Assembly: GCA_020351305.1 (NCBI GenBank)
Contig: CP070730.1
Coordinates: 1,629,826-1,677,044 of the forward strand
Source: Candidatus Bathyarchaeota archaeon
Lineage (GTDB): Archaea; Thermoproteota; Bathyarchaeia; Bathyarchaeales; SOJC01
Length of the DNA: 47,219 nt
Direction: 5' to 3'
A program made the position numbers and the translations under genes. Shown in pieces: positions 1-7,659 of the stretch (its first letter is position 1; every line of letters begins with the position of its first letter). Below the pieces are notes generated by a model. That model was not told the DNA's origin. It did not search any database and saw only the letters and a program-made list of their open reading frames with translations.

Positions 1-22
1 GGTTCGAATCCCTTCGGGCCCG
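1..22 (+). tRNA. 3' end of a tRNA gene, truncated by window start
   Basis: The first bases hold a T-loop (TTCGAAT, 3-9), the 3' half of the T-stem (10-14), the 3' strand of an acceptor stem (CGGGCCC, 15-21) and a G at the discriminator position. No CCA is encoded. The anticodon lies outside the window, so the amino acid cannot be assigned. Confidence 0.7.
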
Positions 23-67
23 CTCCCTCCACTTGATGTTATAAACTCTTGCACTGATGAAAAAAAG

Positions 68-77
68 TTTTTATATC
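68..77 (+). promoter_or_regulatory. TATA-like box for initiator tRNA
   Basis: TTTTTATATC lies about 40 nt upstream of the tRNA 5' end, a usual distance for an archaeal tRNA promoter with a short leader. Assigned by sequence and position only. Confidence 0.5.
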
Positions 78-113
78 ATCTATATGATGTGCAGCGAGAT
101 TAAAACACGGAAC

Positions 114-212
114 AGCGGGGTGGGGTAGCCAGGTTTAACCCGCTGGGCTCATAGGGCTATGATACTCTGAGAGACCCAGAGATCAGTAGTTCAAATCTAC
201 TCCCCGCTACCA
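114..212 (+). tRNA. initiator tRNA-Met (CAT) with 20-nt intron, CCA encoded
   Basis: The acceptor stem is AGCGGGG (114-120) against CCCCGCT (202-208), then A209 and an encoded CCA (210-212). The D-stem pairs 123-125 with 139-141. The anticodon stem is CTGGG (143-147) with CCCAG (175-179), and the anticodon CAT is at 150-152. Removing 154-173 restores the loop CTCATAA, so this is a canonical intron between positions 37 and 38. The T-arm is AGTAG/TTCAAAT/CTACT (185-201). The A1:U72 pair and the three consecutive G:C pairs at the base of the anticodon loop mark an initiator rather than an elongator tRNA-Met. The splicing enzyme EndA is encoded in the same window at 14333. Confidence 0.93.
154..173 (+). 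other. tRNA intron (position 37/38)
   Basis: A twenty-base insert directly 3' of the anticodon-adjacent A153. GAG at 171-173 can pair with CTC at 148-150, extending the anticodon stem into a bulge-helix-bulge-like structure of the kind EndA cuts. Confidence 0.85.
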
Positions 213-341
213 AACGATTTTTCTCTTTTTCTAGCGTTTGCTAGCTGGAATGTGCAAGTATTTAGCCTTTTTTCAGCTTTCTGCACTCGGTTAAAGTTAA
301 TAGTGACCTTTCCAAACATTGGAATCTCTTGGTGTGTGAGC

Positions 342-956
342 ATGTTCGAATTTGGAAACCTACGATTTAGGCCTACTGAAAAGGAAGATTTGACGCTTCT
401 GCATGAATGGGAAAACGATTTCGAACTAATAATGTACTCTAGAAGCAAGCCGTTAAACTTCATGAGTATGGTTCAATTAGAAAAGCAGTTTGAGGATTGG
501 ATGAAAGATGAGAAACACCTTCACTTTATCGTTGAACTCATCGAGTCAAAAGAGGCTATTGGGATTGCCAGGCTACGGCAAGAGAATTGGGGAAACGTGA
601 AGACAGCAGATATTGGGACATACATTGGCAAGAAGGAGCTTTGGGGGAAAGGATTGGGCAGGCGCATCACTGTGGCTTTAATGGAAATGTCCTTTAACCA
701 ATTGAATGCTGACCGCTGCGAGGCTTGGAGCGTAGAATACAACCACCGTGCCCACAAAGCCCTAGAAGCGTGCGGGTTTAAAAAAGGAGGAGTGGTGAGA
801 AAAGCTGCCTTCGTCAATGGGCGTAAATGGGACGGTCTTCACTTCGACATCCTTCGAGATGAATACCTGAAAACACGAATGGACTTGCTTAAACAAACCT
901 TGGGAAATAAGTTAGAGGAATACCTCAAGAAACACTGCACAATTAAAGGGCATTAA
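342..956 (+). CDS. GNAT-family N-acetyltransferase (RimJ/RimL-like)
   Basis: A 204-residue cytosolic protein of the GCN5-related acetyltransferase fold, which moves an acetyl group from acetyl-CoA to an amine; the substrate is not identifiable. The start at 342 (MFEFGNLRFRPTEKED) is preferred over an ATG at 252 because GGTG at 331-334 sits at the right distance and the family begins with this 'LRFRPxEKEDL' strand. The acetyl-CoA loop reads LWGKGLGRR (Q/RxxGxG/A-type motif A), followed by the helix and 'ALEACGFKKGGVVRKAAFVNGR', typical of the RimJ/RimL group. It stands alone between the initiator tRNA and a convergent pgk gene. Confidence 0.85.
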   Translation: MFEFGNLRFRPTEKEDLTLLHEWENDFELIMYSRSKPLNFMSMVQLEKQFEDWMKDEKHLHFIVELIESKEAIGIARLRQENWGNVKTADIGTYIGKKELWGKGLGRRITVALMEMSFNQLNADRCEAWSVEYNHRAHKALEACGFKKGGVVRKAAFVNGRKWDGLHFDILRDEYLKTRMDLLKQTLGNKLEEYLKKHCTIKGH

Positions 957-969
957 GAAAAGAGATATA

Positions 970-2196
970 TCACTGTCTTTCTGCAGCAGCTTCTAATGCA
1001 ACTACACCTGGTAGTTTTTCACCCATCAGAAACTCTATCAATGCTCCACCAGCGGTGCTTACATAGCCCATCTTGCTTTTTAGCCCCAATTGCTCGATCG
1101 CTGCAACAGTATGACCTCCTCCAACAAGAGAGAAAGCTTTTGAGTCTCCTATCGCTTCCAAGATTTTTTGAGTTCCTTTTCTAAACTCCTCATCTTCAAA
1201 GATTCCAAGAGGTCCACTGATTACGATAGATTTGGCCTTCTTTATCATTTCACTAAATTGATGGATAGTTTTTGTGCCGATGTCACATATTGGATAGCTT
1301 GTCGGAAGCTCTTCTACATCAATTTCTCTACGCTTTCCATTCACATTCACAGCCAAGTCTTGAGGCGTGTTTACCTGGGCACGATAGTTCTCCATCAATT
1401 TTTTGATGCCCGAAACGAATTCCATAAGTCCTCTCTTTTCCAAGAATTCCATGTTTGGTCTTCCAAGGTCTAAGCCCTTTGCAGCGAGAAATAGATGACC
1501 TGCAACCCCACCAGCTAATATACTGTCAGCAATCCCATTGTCGAGAACATATTCAGAGATTTTCAGTGCATCATCTGCCTTTGCACCACCCAAAACGTAA
1601 ACGCAGGGCTTTTCTGGGGATACAAGAGCTTTGCCCAAAGCATTCAATTCTCTTTCCATTATACGTCCTGCAACACTGGGTAAAACCGCTGTGAAGCCCA
1701 CTATGGAAACATGAGAGCGATGAGCAGCTGCAAAAGCATCATTGACAAAAACATCGGCTTGAGGGGCGAGAGATTGGACGAAATCTGTGTTTGCCTGTTC
1801 TTCTGGCGATCCCTTTTTTCGTTCTTTTGGATATGTCCTAACGTTTTCAAGGACCAGAATTTCCCCACTTCTAAGATCTTCCATGGCCTTCTTTGCCCTT
1901 TCCCCGAATAGATCATCAACATATCTAACAGACTTTTTCAATATCTTGCCTAAAATCTGTGCGTGTTGCTCGAGAGGGATGAAGTCAGGTTCCCCTGGTC
2001 TTCCTTGATGGGCTAGAACAACAACTTTCGCACCTTTCTGAGAAAGTTCTTCAATCGTTGTTTCTCCATGTGCTTTAATCCTCGAATCTTCGAGAATCTT
2101 CTTCGATTGAGGTTCAACTGGGGAATTGAAATCCACCCTAACCAACACTGTCTTGTCTTTGAAGTCGAAGTCCGTCATAGTCAAGATTTTTGGCAT
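970..2196 (-). CDS. pgk: phosphoglycerate kinase
   Basis: Converts 1,3-bisphosphoglycerate plus ADP to 3-phosphoglycerate plus ATP in glycolysis, and the reverse in gluconeogenesis. At 408 residues it matches archaeal PGKs. Visible signatures are the substrate-binding RVDFNSPV near residue 21, the HQGRPG loop, 'VNDAFAAAHRSHVS', the nucleotide-site 'VLGGAKADDALK' and the C-terminal GGGHTVAAIEQLG. The start is well set by AAGGAGGTT about 5 nt upstream (2201-2210 on the plus strand). It lies 67 nt downstream of the GAPDH gene on the same strand, so the two are probably cotranscribed. It ends with TGA, convergent to the GNAT gene. Confidence 0.97.
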   Translation of the reverse strand: MPKILTMTDFDFKDKTVLVRVDFNSPVEPQSKKILEDSRIKAHGETTIEELSQKGAKVVVLAHQGRPGEPDFIPLEQHAQILGKILKKSVRYVDDLFGERAKKAMEDLRSGEILVLENVRTYPKERKKGSPEEQANTDFVQSLAPQADVFVNDAFAAAHRSHVSIVGFTAVLPSVAGRIMERELNALGKALVSPEKPCVYVLGGAKADDALKISEYVLDNGIADSILAGGVAGHLFLAAKGLDLGRPNMEFLEKRGLMEFVSGIKKLMENYRAQVNTPQDLAVNVNGKRREIDVEELPTSYPICDIGTKTIHQFSEMIKKAKSIVISGPLGIFEDEEFRKGTQKILEAIGDSKAFSLVGGGHTVAAIEQLGLKSKMGYVSTAGGALIEFLMGEKLPGVVALEAAAERQ

Positions 2197-2263
2197 TCTC
2201 CAACCTCCTTAATCAGAGAAGATATTAGTGGTGGGAAAGATGCTTGCAGAGAGCTATGTTTCG

Positions 2264-3298
2264 CTAGGAGCCGGCCATCCTGCAGATTTTCTCTATCATC
2301 CGCACCATTTTAACTGAGTAGCCCCACTCGTTGTCATACCAGACCAGCACCTTGACCAGATTTCCGATGACCATTGTGGAAAGACCATCCACAATCGCGG
2401 AGTAGGGATTGTGAATCAAGTCGGATGAGACTAGTGGTTCTTCGCTATACTCTAGAATACTCTTAAGCTCCCTTTCTGAAGCCTCTTTGAAAGCTGCGTT
2501 CACTTCCTCTTTGGTTACTTCTCTATTCAGGGTAGCCACTAAGTCAACTATAGATACGTCAGGTGTGGGAACACGTAATGCTAGCCCATTCATCCTTCCC
2601 TCGAGTTCTGGCAATGTAAGTGTAGCTGCTACAGCTGCGCCCGTGGTTGTCGGTATCATGTTGAAGGCTGCTGATCTTGCTCGACGCAGGTCTTTATGCT
2701 GCATATCCAAGAGTCTCTGATCATTGGTTACAGAATGAATAGTAGTCATGAGTCCGGCTTTAATGCCAAATCTATCGTTTAATACTTTGGCTACTGGCGA
2801 GACGCAGTTAGTTGTGCATGAAGCAAGAGAAATTATGTGATGTTTTTCAGGATTATACTTGTCATCGTTTACACCGTAAACTACGGTTAAATCCGCACTT
2901 GGAGCTGGACTCATTGGCGCGGAAACCAACACTTTTTTTGCGCCAGCTTGTAGATGCTTTGCAGCATCTTCTTTCTTTCTGAATCTTCCAGTAGATTCCA
3001 CTGCAAGGTAAACACCCATCTCGTTCCAAGGAAGCTTCGTTGGGTCTGGCTGTGCTAAAACCTTCAATTCCTGTTTAACAGCTCCATCTTTCTTGATAAT
3101 CAGAGTGTCTCCTCTGGCTTCCACATCAAAAGGTAGTTTGCCATGCACTGTATCGTTCTTTAAAAGGTGGGCCAGTGTTCTAGCATCGGTCAAATCATTA
3201 ACCACTGCAAAATTGATTTCAGTTCCAGTCTCGAGAGCAGCTCGATACAATAGTCTTCCTATTCTTCCAAATCCGTTTATTGCTACTTTTGTTGCCAT
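2264..3298 (-). CDS. gap: class I (bacterial-type) glyceraldehyde-3-phosphate dehydrogenase
   Basis: Phosphorylating GAPDH: glyceraldehyde-3-phosphate plus NAD(P)+ plus Pi to 1,3-bisphosphoglycerate. The 344-residue chain opens with the Rossmann motif INGFGRIGR. It has the catalytic cysteine in ASCTTNC, the catalytic histidine in TTIHSVTNDQ, the HKDLRRAR and IPTTTGAA stretches and the C-terminal WYDNEWGYS. All are diagnostic of the bacterial/eukaryotic class I enzyme and absent from the usual archaeal class II GAPDH (which has an SCNTTGL-type active site). It is the upstream partner of pgk, the order typical of bacterial gap-pgk operons. GGTGA (3305-3309 on the plus strand) supports the start. 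The terminator codon is TAG. Confidence 0.96.
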   Translation of the reverse strand: MATKVAINGFGRIGRLLYRAALETGTEINFAVVNDLTDARTLAHLLKNDTVHGKLPFDVEARGDTLIIKKDGAVKQELKVLAQPDPTKLPWNEMGVYLAVESTGRFRKKEDAAKHLQAGAKKVLVSAPMSPAPSADLTVVYGVNDDKYNPEKHHIISLASCTTNCVSPVAKVLNDRFGIKAGLMTTIHSVTNDQRLLDMQHKDLRRARSAAFNMIPTTTGAAVAATLTLPELEGRMNGLALRVPTPDVSIVDLVATLNREVTKEEVNAAFKEASERELKSILEYSEEPLVSSDLIHNPYSAIVDGLSTMVIGNLVKVLVWYDNEWGYSVKMVRMIEKICRMAGS

Positions 3299-3332
3299 TC
3301 AAATTCACCATTGTTCATAGATTTGCATAATT

Positions 3333-3343
3333 GTAAATATACT
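3333..3343 (-). promoter_or_regulatory. TATA-like box of the gap-pgk operon
   Basis: On the minus strand AAGTATATTTA lies about 40 nt upstream of the gap start codon. A start site near 3312 would leave a short leader containing the GGTGA ribosome-binding site. Confidence 0.45.
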
Positions 3344-3394
3344 TTCCATATTAATTTTCCTACTAATATTGAAGAAAAGAGAAAAGAAGGAGAA

Positions 3395-4747
3395 TTAAGT
3401 TTTGCGAAGTCTCATCAGAACCATTTCTGCAGCCAACACCATTGGTTCCCATGTTTCGCAGAGAGGCGGAGCGTAGGCTGTGTCTACTTTTGCTAATTCT
3501 CGGACAGTCATCTGTTTTTGTATGGCAAAGGATAAGGCATTGATGCGTTGTGTTGCCTCCTCCCCACCTATGATTTGTCCGCCAATGAGTCGTTGCGATT
3601 CTTTTTCTACAACTAACTTCACCTTTATCGGTTTGGCACCAGGATAATAATCAGCTCTTGTCTTCGAAGTTATGGTTCCAGTCACGGTTTCTATTCCTCC
3701 TCTCTTTGCGAAGAATTCTGTCAGGCCTGTAACACCGATTTGGGTTTCAAAAAGCTGGGATACCGCTGAGCCCAGAACACCTGTGAACTGCGCATATCCT
3801 CCCGCGGCATTTATGCCTGCTACCTTTCCATGTCTTACAGCTACTGTACCCAGTTGAGGGCAGTGAGGTTTCTGTGTGACTATATTGATGCTTTCAGCGC
3901 AGTCGCCTGCAGCGTAAATGCTGCTAATGTTTGTCTCCATTCTTGAGTTTGTCTTGATTGCCTTTGTCTCACCTGTGGCTATACCTGTCTTTGTAGCGAT
4001 GCCTGTATTGGCTCTCACTCCTGTTGCGACTACTACAATATCTGCTGGAATCTGTTCACCAGCCACTGAGACTGCTGTCGCTCTCTCTGTTCCTAGAATT
4101 TCGTCTACACCTTTTCCTATAATTATTTTCAGCCCTTTTTGTTCAAGCATTTCATGGACAATGTTAGCCATTTCCTTGTCCAGCATAACCGGCAGGACAT
4201 AGGGCAGCATCTCTACAACAGTTGTGTTCAGTCCTCTTTCCTTCAAGGCCACTGCTGTTTCTAGACCTATTAACCCAGCACCAATGACAACAGCGCTTCG
4301 AGCCCCATTTCTTATTGCTTGATCGATTTGCTGGCCATCCTCTATTGTACGGAGTGAGTAGACCCCTTGTTTATCTCTGCCATTTATTGGGGGGATGAAG
4401 GAGTAAGCCCCTGTTGTGAGAATTAAGCTATCATAATGTATTGTTTCCGTGTTGCCCGCTTTGTCGGTTGTGTCGACAATTTTATCAGTTGGGTTGATGT
4501 TTGTCGCAGTTGTCTCTGTTTTTAATTGCAGTTTCATCATTCTGTAGAAACTTGGGGGGAAGACTATGAGGTCTTTAAATTTGGATATGTGCCCTCCTAT
4601 TACAAAGGGTAGACCACATCTTGAGTAGCCTGTATATTTTTCCTTGGTTATTAGAGTGATTTCAGCAGTGCGGTCAGTTTTTCTGGCGGCTGAGGATGCG
4701 TCGACACCTGCAGCATGGGCACCGATTATGACTATTTTCCGGGGCAT
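3395..4747 (-). CDS. FAD-dependent pyridine nucleotide-disulfide oxidoreductase (CoA-disulfide reductase/NADH oxidase type)
   Basis: A 450-residue flavoprotein that would use NAD(P)H to reduce a disulfide such as CoA disulfide, or oxygen. The N-terminal FAD site is VIIGAHAAGVDAS. It is followed by the single active-site cysteine in YSRCGLPFVIGG, as in CoA-disulfide reductases and NADH oxidases; the CxxxxC redox pair of dihydrolipoamide dehydrogenase is absent. The NAD(P)H site is VVIGAGLIGLE near residue 160, a second FAD motif is YAAGDCAE, and a C-terminal dimerisation domain follows. No rhodanese domain is fused. It lies 16 nt downstream of gcvH on the same strand, so the pair is likely one transcript and the substrate could be linked to lipoyl chemistry (inference). 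Confidence 0.88.
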   Translation of the reverse strand: MPRKIVIIGAHAAGVDASSAARKTDRTAEITLITKEKYTGYSRCGLPFVIGGHISKFKDLIVFPPSFYRMMKLQLKTETTATNINPTDKIVDTTDKAGNTETIHYDSLILTTGAYSFIPPINGRDKQGVYSLRTIEDGQQIDQAIRNGARSAVVIGAGLIGLETAVALKERGLNTTVVEMLPYVLPVMLDKEMANIVHEMLEQKGLKIIIGKGVDEILGTERATAVSVAGEQIPADIVVVATGVRANTGIATKTGIATGETKAIKTNSRMETNISSIYAAGDCAESINIVTQKPHCPQLGTVAVRHGKVAGINAAGGYAQFTGVLGSAVSQLFETQIGVTGLTEFFAKRGGIETVTGTITSKTRADYYPGAKPIKVKLVVEKESQRLIGGQIIGGEEATQRINALSFAIQKQMTVRELAKVDTAYAPPLCETWEPMVLAAEMVLMRLRKT

Positions 4748-4763
4748 TATGTTGCCTTCTATT

Positions 4764-5165
4764 TTAGAGAGTATTGTGCCACTCTACTGCTTGAGCATGG
4801 TTCATTATTGTATTCAGTTCATCCTTATTGCTCGGGGTTACTATGAGGAGCCAGCCTTTGTTGTAAGGGTCCTCATTGAGAAGTTCTGGGCTGCCTTGGA
4901 CCTCGGAGTTTATTTGCTCAATTGTACCGCTTATTGGGGCTATCAAGTCTGAGACAGCCTTAACAGATTCCACTGTTCCATATGGTTCGTTTTGGGCTAT
5001 TGAGTCACCTTGGGAGGGGAGTTCGACGTAGACAATTTCGCGAAGTTGTTTCTGGGCAAAGTCGGTTATGCCTATACGGGCTTTTCCATTTTCGATTTTA
5101 ACCCACTCATAGTCTTTGGTGTAATACAGTCCTTCTGGGACTTCTGCGTCTTTTACTTTTACCAC
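4764..5165 (-). CDS. gcvH: glycine cleavage system H protein (lipoyl carrier)
   Basis: Carries a lipoyl group that shuttles the aminomethyl moiety between the P, T and L proteins of the glycine cleavage system. The 133-residue length is normal. The lipoylation motif GTVESVKAVSDL places the modified lysine near residue 67, and KDYEWVKIENGKARIGITDFAQ is the conserved N-terminal sheet. It begins with GTG, preceded by AAGGAG at about 9 nt. No P, T or L gene is visible in the window; the immediate partner is the single-cysteine flavoprotein downstream. A free-standing GcvH may also serve as a lipoyl donor or relay protein (known for the family in some organisms). Confidence 0.94.
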   Translation of the reverse strand: MVKVKDAEVPEGLYYTKDYEWVKIENGKARIGITDFAQKQLREIVYVELPSQGDSIAQNEPYGTVESVKAVSDLIAPISGTIEQINSEVQGSPELLNEDPYNKGWLLIVTPSNKDELNTIMNHAQAVEWHNTL

Positions 5166-5208
5166 GGTTGGTTTCTCCTTTTCATTAAGAGAGTTATTTT
5201 AGGGGTGT

Positions 5209-5226
5209 CAATCTTTTAAAAGATTG
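5209..5226. promoter_or_regulatory. 18-bp perfect palindrome containing a TATA-like core, upstream of gcvH
   Basis: CAATCTTTTAAAAGATTG reads the same on both strands. Its centre is about 52 nt upstream of the gcvH GTG. The TTTTAAAA core can serve as a TATA box, and the symmetry suggests overlap with a dimeric regulator site. A related TCTTTTAAAGA lies at 5294-5304 before the divergent antiporter gene. Confidence 0.5.
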
Positions 5227-5293
5227 CCTGTACGGACTGCTGCACGTGTGTTTTTTCCAAGATTTTGCTCTAGATACCTGCAGTCAAGTATAG

Positions 5294-5304
5294 TCTTTTA
5301 AAGA
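5294..5304 (+). promoter_or_regulatory. TATA-like box before the antiporter gene
   Basis: TCTTTTAAAGA lies about 25-35 nt upstream of the candidate start codons of the antiporter. The spacing would give a leaderless or very short leader transcript. It shares its core with the palindrome at 5209. Confidence 0.4.
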
Positions 5305-5318
5305 ATAGATGTTTAATT

Positions 5319-6533
5319 TTGTGTAGGTTGAGTGTCTTGGAAATCGCAGTCATTTTTTTCACTATTGCAGTTGTCATGGTTTTAAGTTTTATAGGAGACT
5401 TTATGTCTCGTCGGGTTTTGTTGCCTAATGCAATATTATTAATTGTCTTGGGGATTGTGTGTGGTCCAATATTAGGTCTTTTTGATATGACTGCCTTAGC
5501 TGATGTAGTGCCTTATCTCGCTCCGCTTACGATTGCGTTCATTGGTTTTGATGCAGGATTGGGAATGGATCTTTATGAAGTGTTGGCGCAGAGTCGAAGG
5601 GCAGCATTACTGTCAATTCTAGGCTTCATATTGAGTACAGGCATTGTGGGATTGTTTTTACACTTTGTGTTTGGTCTACGGTGGGCTTATGCATTTCTAT
5701 TGTCCTCAGCTTGGGGAGGTGTGAGCACAGCAACAGTTAACGCGGTTTGTAAGCATTTACGGATAGAAAAGGAGACTGCTACTACATTGACACTCTCTTC
5801 CTTGATTGATGACCCAATCGTCCTAGTTTCTACTTTGACAATCCTGAGCTACATCACTTTGGGAGATTTGGGAGTTGGTGACATCTCACTATTATTGGTG
5901 AGGAATGTTTCTGCATCAATCTTTCTGGGCGTGATATTTGGATTAGGATGGTTGAATATCCTCTATTACTCTCGAAAAAGCAAGTTCACCTATACGTTTA
6001 CGTTAGCAGCTGTTCTACTAGTATATTCAGCTACCGAGCTGCTAGGTGGAACTGGAGGAATTGCGATTTTTGTTTTTGGCCTGATTCTGGGAAATTCTCA
6101 GTCACTCGCCAAGTCACTTCGATTAAAGATTGATGTTGACCAATTGTCCAAATTAAAAGGTTTAATTGAAAGATTTCATTCGGAGCTGACATTCATTTTA
6201 ACCACATTTTTCTTTGTATTTATCGGTCTGCTCTATGTTTGGACAGGTTGGCTTGAGTTATTAGTAGGGTTGGCCATCAGTTTGATGTTGCATGGAAGCC
6301 GGTTAGTAACGGTTGGGATTGGAACTTGGAGGAGCTCTATGGCTGTTAGTTTTCCAGCAATTGGCTTGATTGTAGGGAAGGGTGTAGCTTCGGCTGCTAT
6401 GAGTACTTTACCTCTTGCTCATGAGCTTGTCAATGCTGAGCTGTTTTCAAGTATTGCGTTGAACGTGATTTTAATAACTAATATTATATCAATTGCTTTG
6501 CCGATTTTGGTTACCAAAACCTCGAAAAACTGA
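5319..6533 (+). CDS. cation/proton antiporter, CPA family membrane protein
   Basis: A 404-residue integral membrane protein with roughly a dozen hydrophobic segments, expected to exchange Na+ or K+ for protons across the cytoplasmic membrane. The sequence has the family's repeated pattern: LLPNAILLIVLGIVCGP near the N-terminus, an unwound-helix-like segment and SSLIDDPIVLVSTLT, whose paired aspartates resemble the ion-binding DD of electrogenic antiporters. There is no C-terminal TrkA regulatory domain. The exact start is uncertain: TTG codons at 5319, 5328 and 5337 are all possible and no strong ribosome-binding site decides. It is divergent from gcvH and convergent with the ribosomal block. 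Confidence 0.82.
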   Translation: MCRLSVLEIAVIFFTIAVVMVLSFIGDFMSRRVLLPNAILLIVLGIVCGPILGLFDMTALADVVPYLAPLTIAFIGFDAGLGMDLYEVLAQSRRAALLSILGFILSTGIVGLFLHFVFGLRWAYAFLLSSAWGGVSTATVNAVCKHLRIEKETATTLTLSSLIDDPIVLVSTLTILSYITLGDLGVGDISLLLVRNVSASIFLGVIFGLGWLNILYYSRKSKFTYTFTLAAVLLVYSATELLGGTGGIAIFVFGLILGNSQSLAKSLRLKIDVDQLSKLKGLIERFHSELTFILTTFFFVFIGLLYVWTGWLELLVGLAISLMLHGSRLVTVGIGTWRSSMAVSFPAIGLIVGKGVASAAMSTLPLAHELVNAELFSSIALNVILITNIISIALPILVTKTSKN

Positions 6534-6606
6534 AGGTCTACAAATATAATAATCGCTTTAAGTAATCTTGTCATTGATTTCTTACTTAGCAAGGCTCGTA
6601 TGTTGA

Positions 6607-6867
6607 CTACAATATTCCCAGCTTTATGGCGACATCCACTGCTTTATCCTCTGGATGAAGCTTTACAAATGCCTTCTTCTCCCCACGAGGCGTAATTAGA
6701 ACATTAACTTTCTCCACCCGCACCTCATATAACTCCTCCACTGCCCGGCTGATGTCATGCTTTGTAGCTCGAATGTTAACCATAAGAACCAACTTGTTCT
6801 CTGTCTCCAACAACCGACTGGCAACCTCGGTCATCAACGGATACAAAACAACATCATACGCATCCAA
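6607..6867 (-). CDS. rpl23: 50S ribosomal protein L23
   Basis: An 86-residue ribosomal protein near the peptide exit tunnel, where it helps dock SRP and chaperones. The sequence carries the family hallmarks YPLMTEVASRLLETENKLVLMV and the C-terminal KKAFVKLHPEDKAVDVAIKLGIL, and its length is normal for Archaea. It appears to start with TTG two bases after the L4 stop, so translation is probably coupled. It is the last gene of the L3-L4-L23 run; no L2 gene follows. Confidence 0.95.
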   Translation of the reverse strand: MDAYDVVLYPLMTEVASRLLETENKLVLMVNIRATKHDISRAVEELYEVRVEKVNVLITPRGEKKAFVKLHPEDKAVDVAIKLGIL

Positions 6868-6869
6868 AC

Positions 6870-7649
6870 TCAGTTGCCCCCAAACCTTTCATCAAGTTCC
6901 TCTACTGCAGATTGACTCCATACCGCAAGCCTGCCCATATGAGTACCCGGAGCCAGTAACTCCACGTTCAATCCTCCCACTAAAGCCACATCAACCCCAG
7001 GCAAATTCCGCCCCGCCTTTAGAATCCCAGCATCCTCAGCAACTACAATTAAGGGACCAACAGCTTGCTTATATCGACGACCACGACCCTTCCCTTTCCC
7101 AGCACGCACTTTTCGACTCTCACGAACACGAAATACATCCCCCCAGACACCCAACGCTAAAAGCACACTCTCCACATCCTTAGTACGCTTCAACTTCTCT
7201 ATGTCATCAACCACAACCAATGGAAAGTCCTTCACATCCTCAACCAAGTGGCCTCGACCTGCAACTAACTCCTTATTTCCTGTAGCAGCAACTGCTGATT
7301 GCAAAGCAAACCTTGCTTCTTTTCGCGGAATCTTCTTCACAATCTTCTTTTCAGATCTTGGTGGATGAGCACGATGACCCCCTACAATACTAACGCCAAA
7401 AGCAGCCCTCTGTCTACCCTTCACCCTAGGTACTCGAGCAATGCCTAACCCCACTCCTCGAGACTCGGCTGTCGTTCTCTTGCCAGCCATTGGATCTCGC
7501 CCCTGCGCCTGAAAACTCCTTGACTGCAAGGCTACAACAGCTCGATTAACAATATCAGGTCGTAAAGCCGTCATGAAAACACTAGGCAACTTAATCTTCC
7601 CAACATTTTTTCCCTGTAAATCAAAGACCTTCGACGATATCTTACCCAT
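6870..7649 (-). CDS. rpl4: 50S ribosomal protein L4 (archaeal L4/eukaryotic L1e type)
   Basis: A 259-residue large-subunit protein whose extended loop lines the exit tunnel. It is recognised by the QGRDPMAGKRTTAESRG-like stretch, GGHRAHPPRSEKK, the 'RKVRAGKGKGRGRRYKQ' segment and the C-terminal LNVELLAPGTHMGRLAVWS. It starts MGKISSKVFDLQG with GGGGAG just upstream. It lies 10 nt after L3 and 2 nt before L23, so the three are one operon. Confidence 0.96.
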   Translation of the reverse strand: MGKISSKVFDLQGKNVGKIKLPSVFMTALRPDIVNRAVVALQSRSFQAQGRDPMAGKRTTAESRGVGLGIARVPRVKGRQRAAFGVSIVGGHRAHPPRSEKKIVKKIPRKEARFALQSAVAATGNKELVAGRGHLVEDVKDFPLVVVDDIEKLKRTKDVESVLLALGVWGDVFRVRESRKVRAGKGKGRGRRYKQAVGPLIVVAEDAGILKAGRNLPGVDVALVGGLNVELLAPGTHMGRLAVWSQSAVEELDERFGGN

Positions 7650-7659
7650 TTTCTCCCCA

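Noticed and set aside
996-2313. Several plus-strand open frames opposite pgk
   Set aside because: They lie wholly antisense to a clear pgk gene, have no family features and no ribosome-binding sites.
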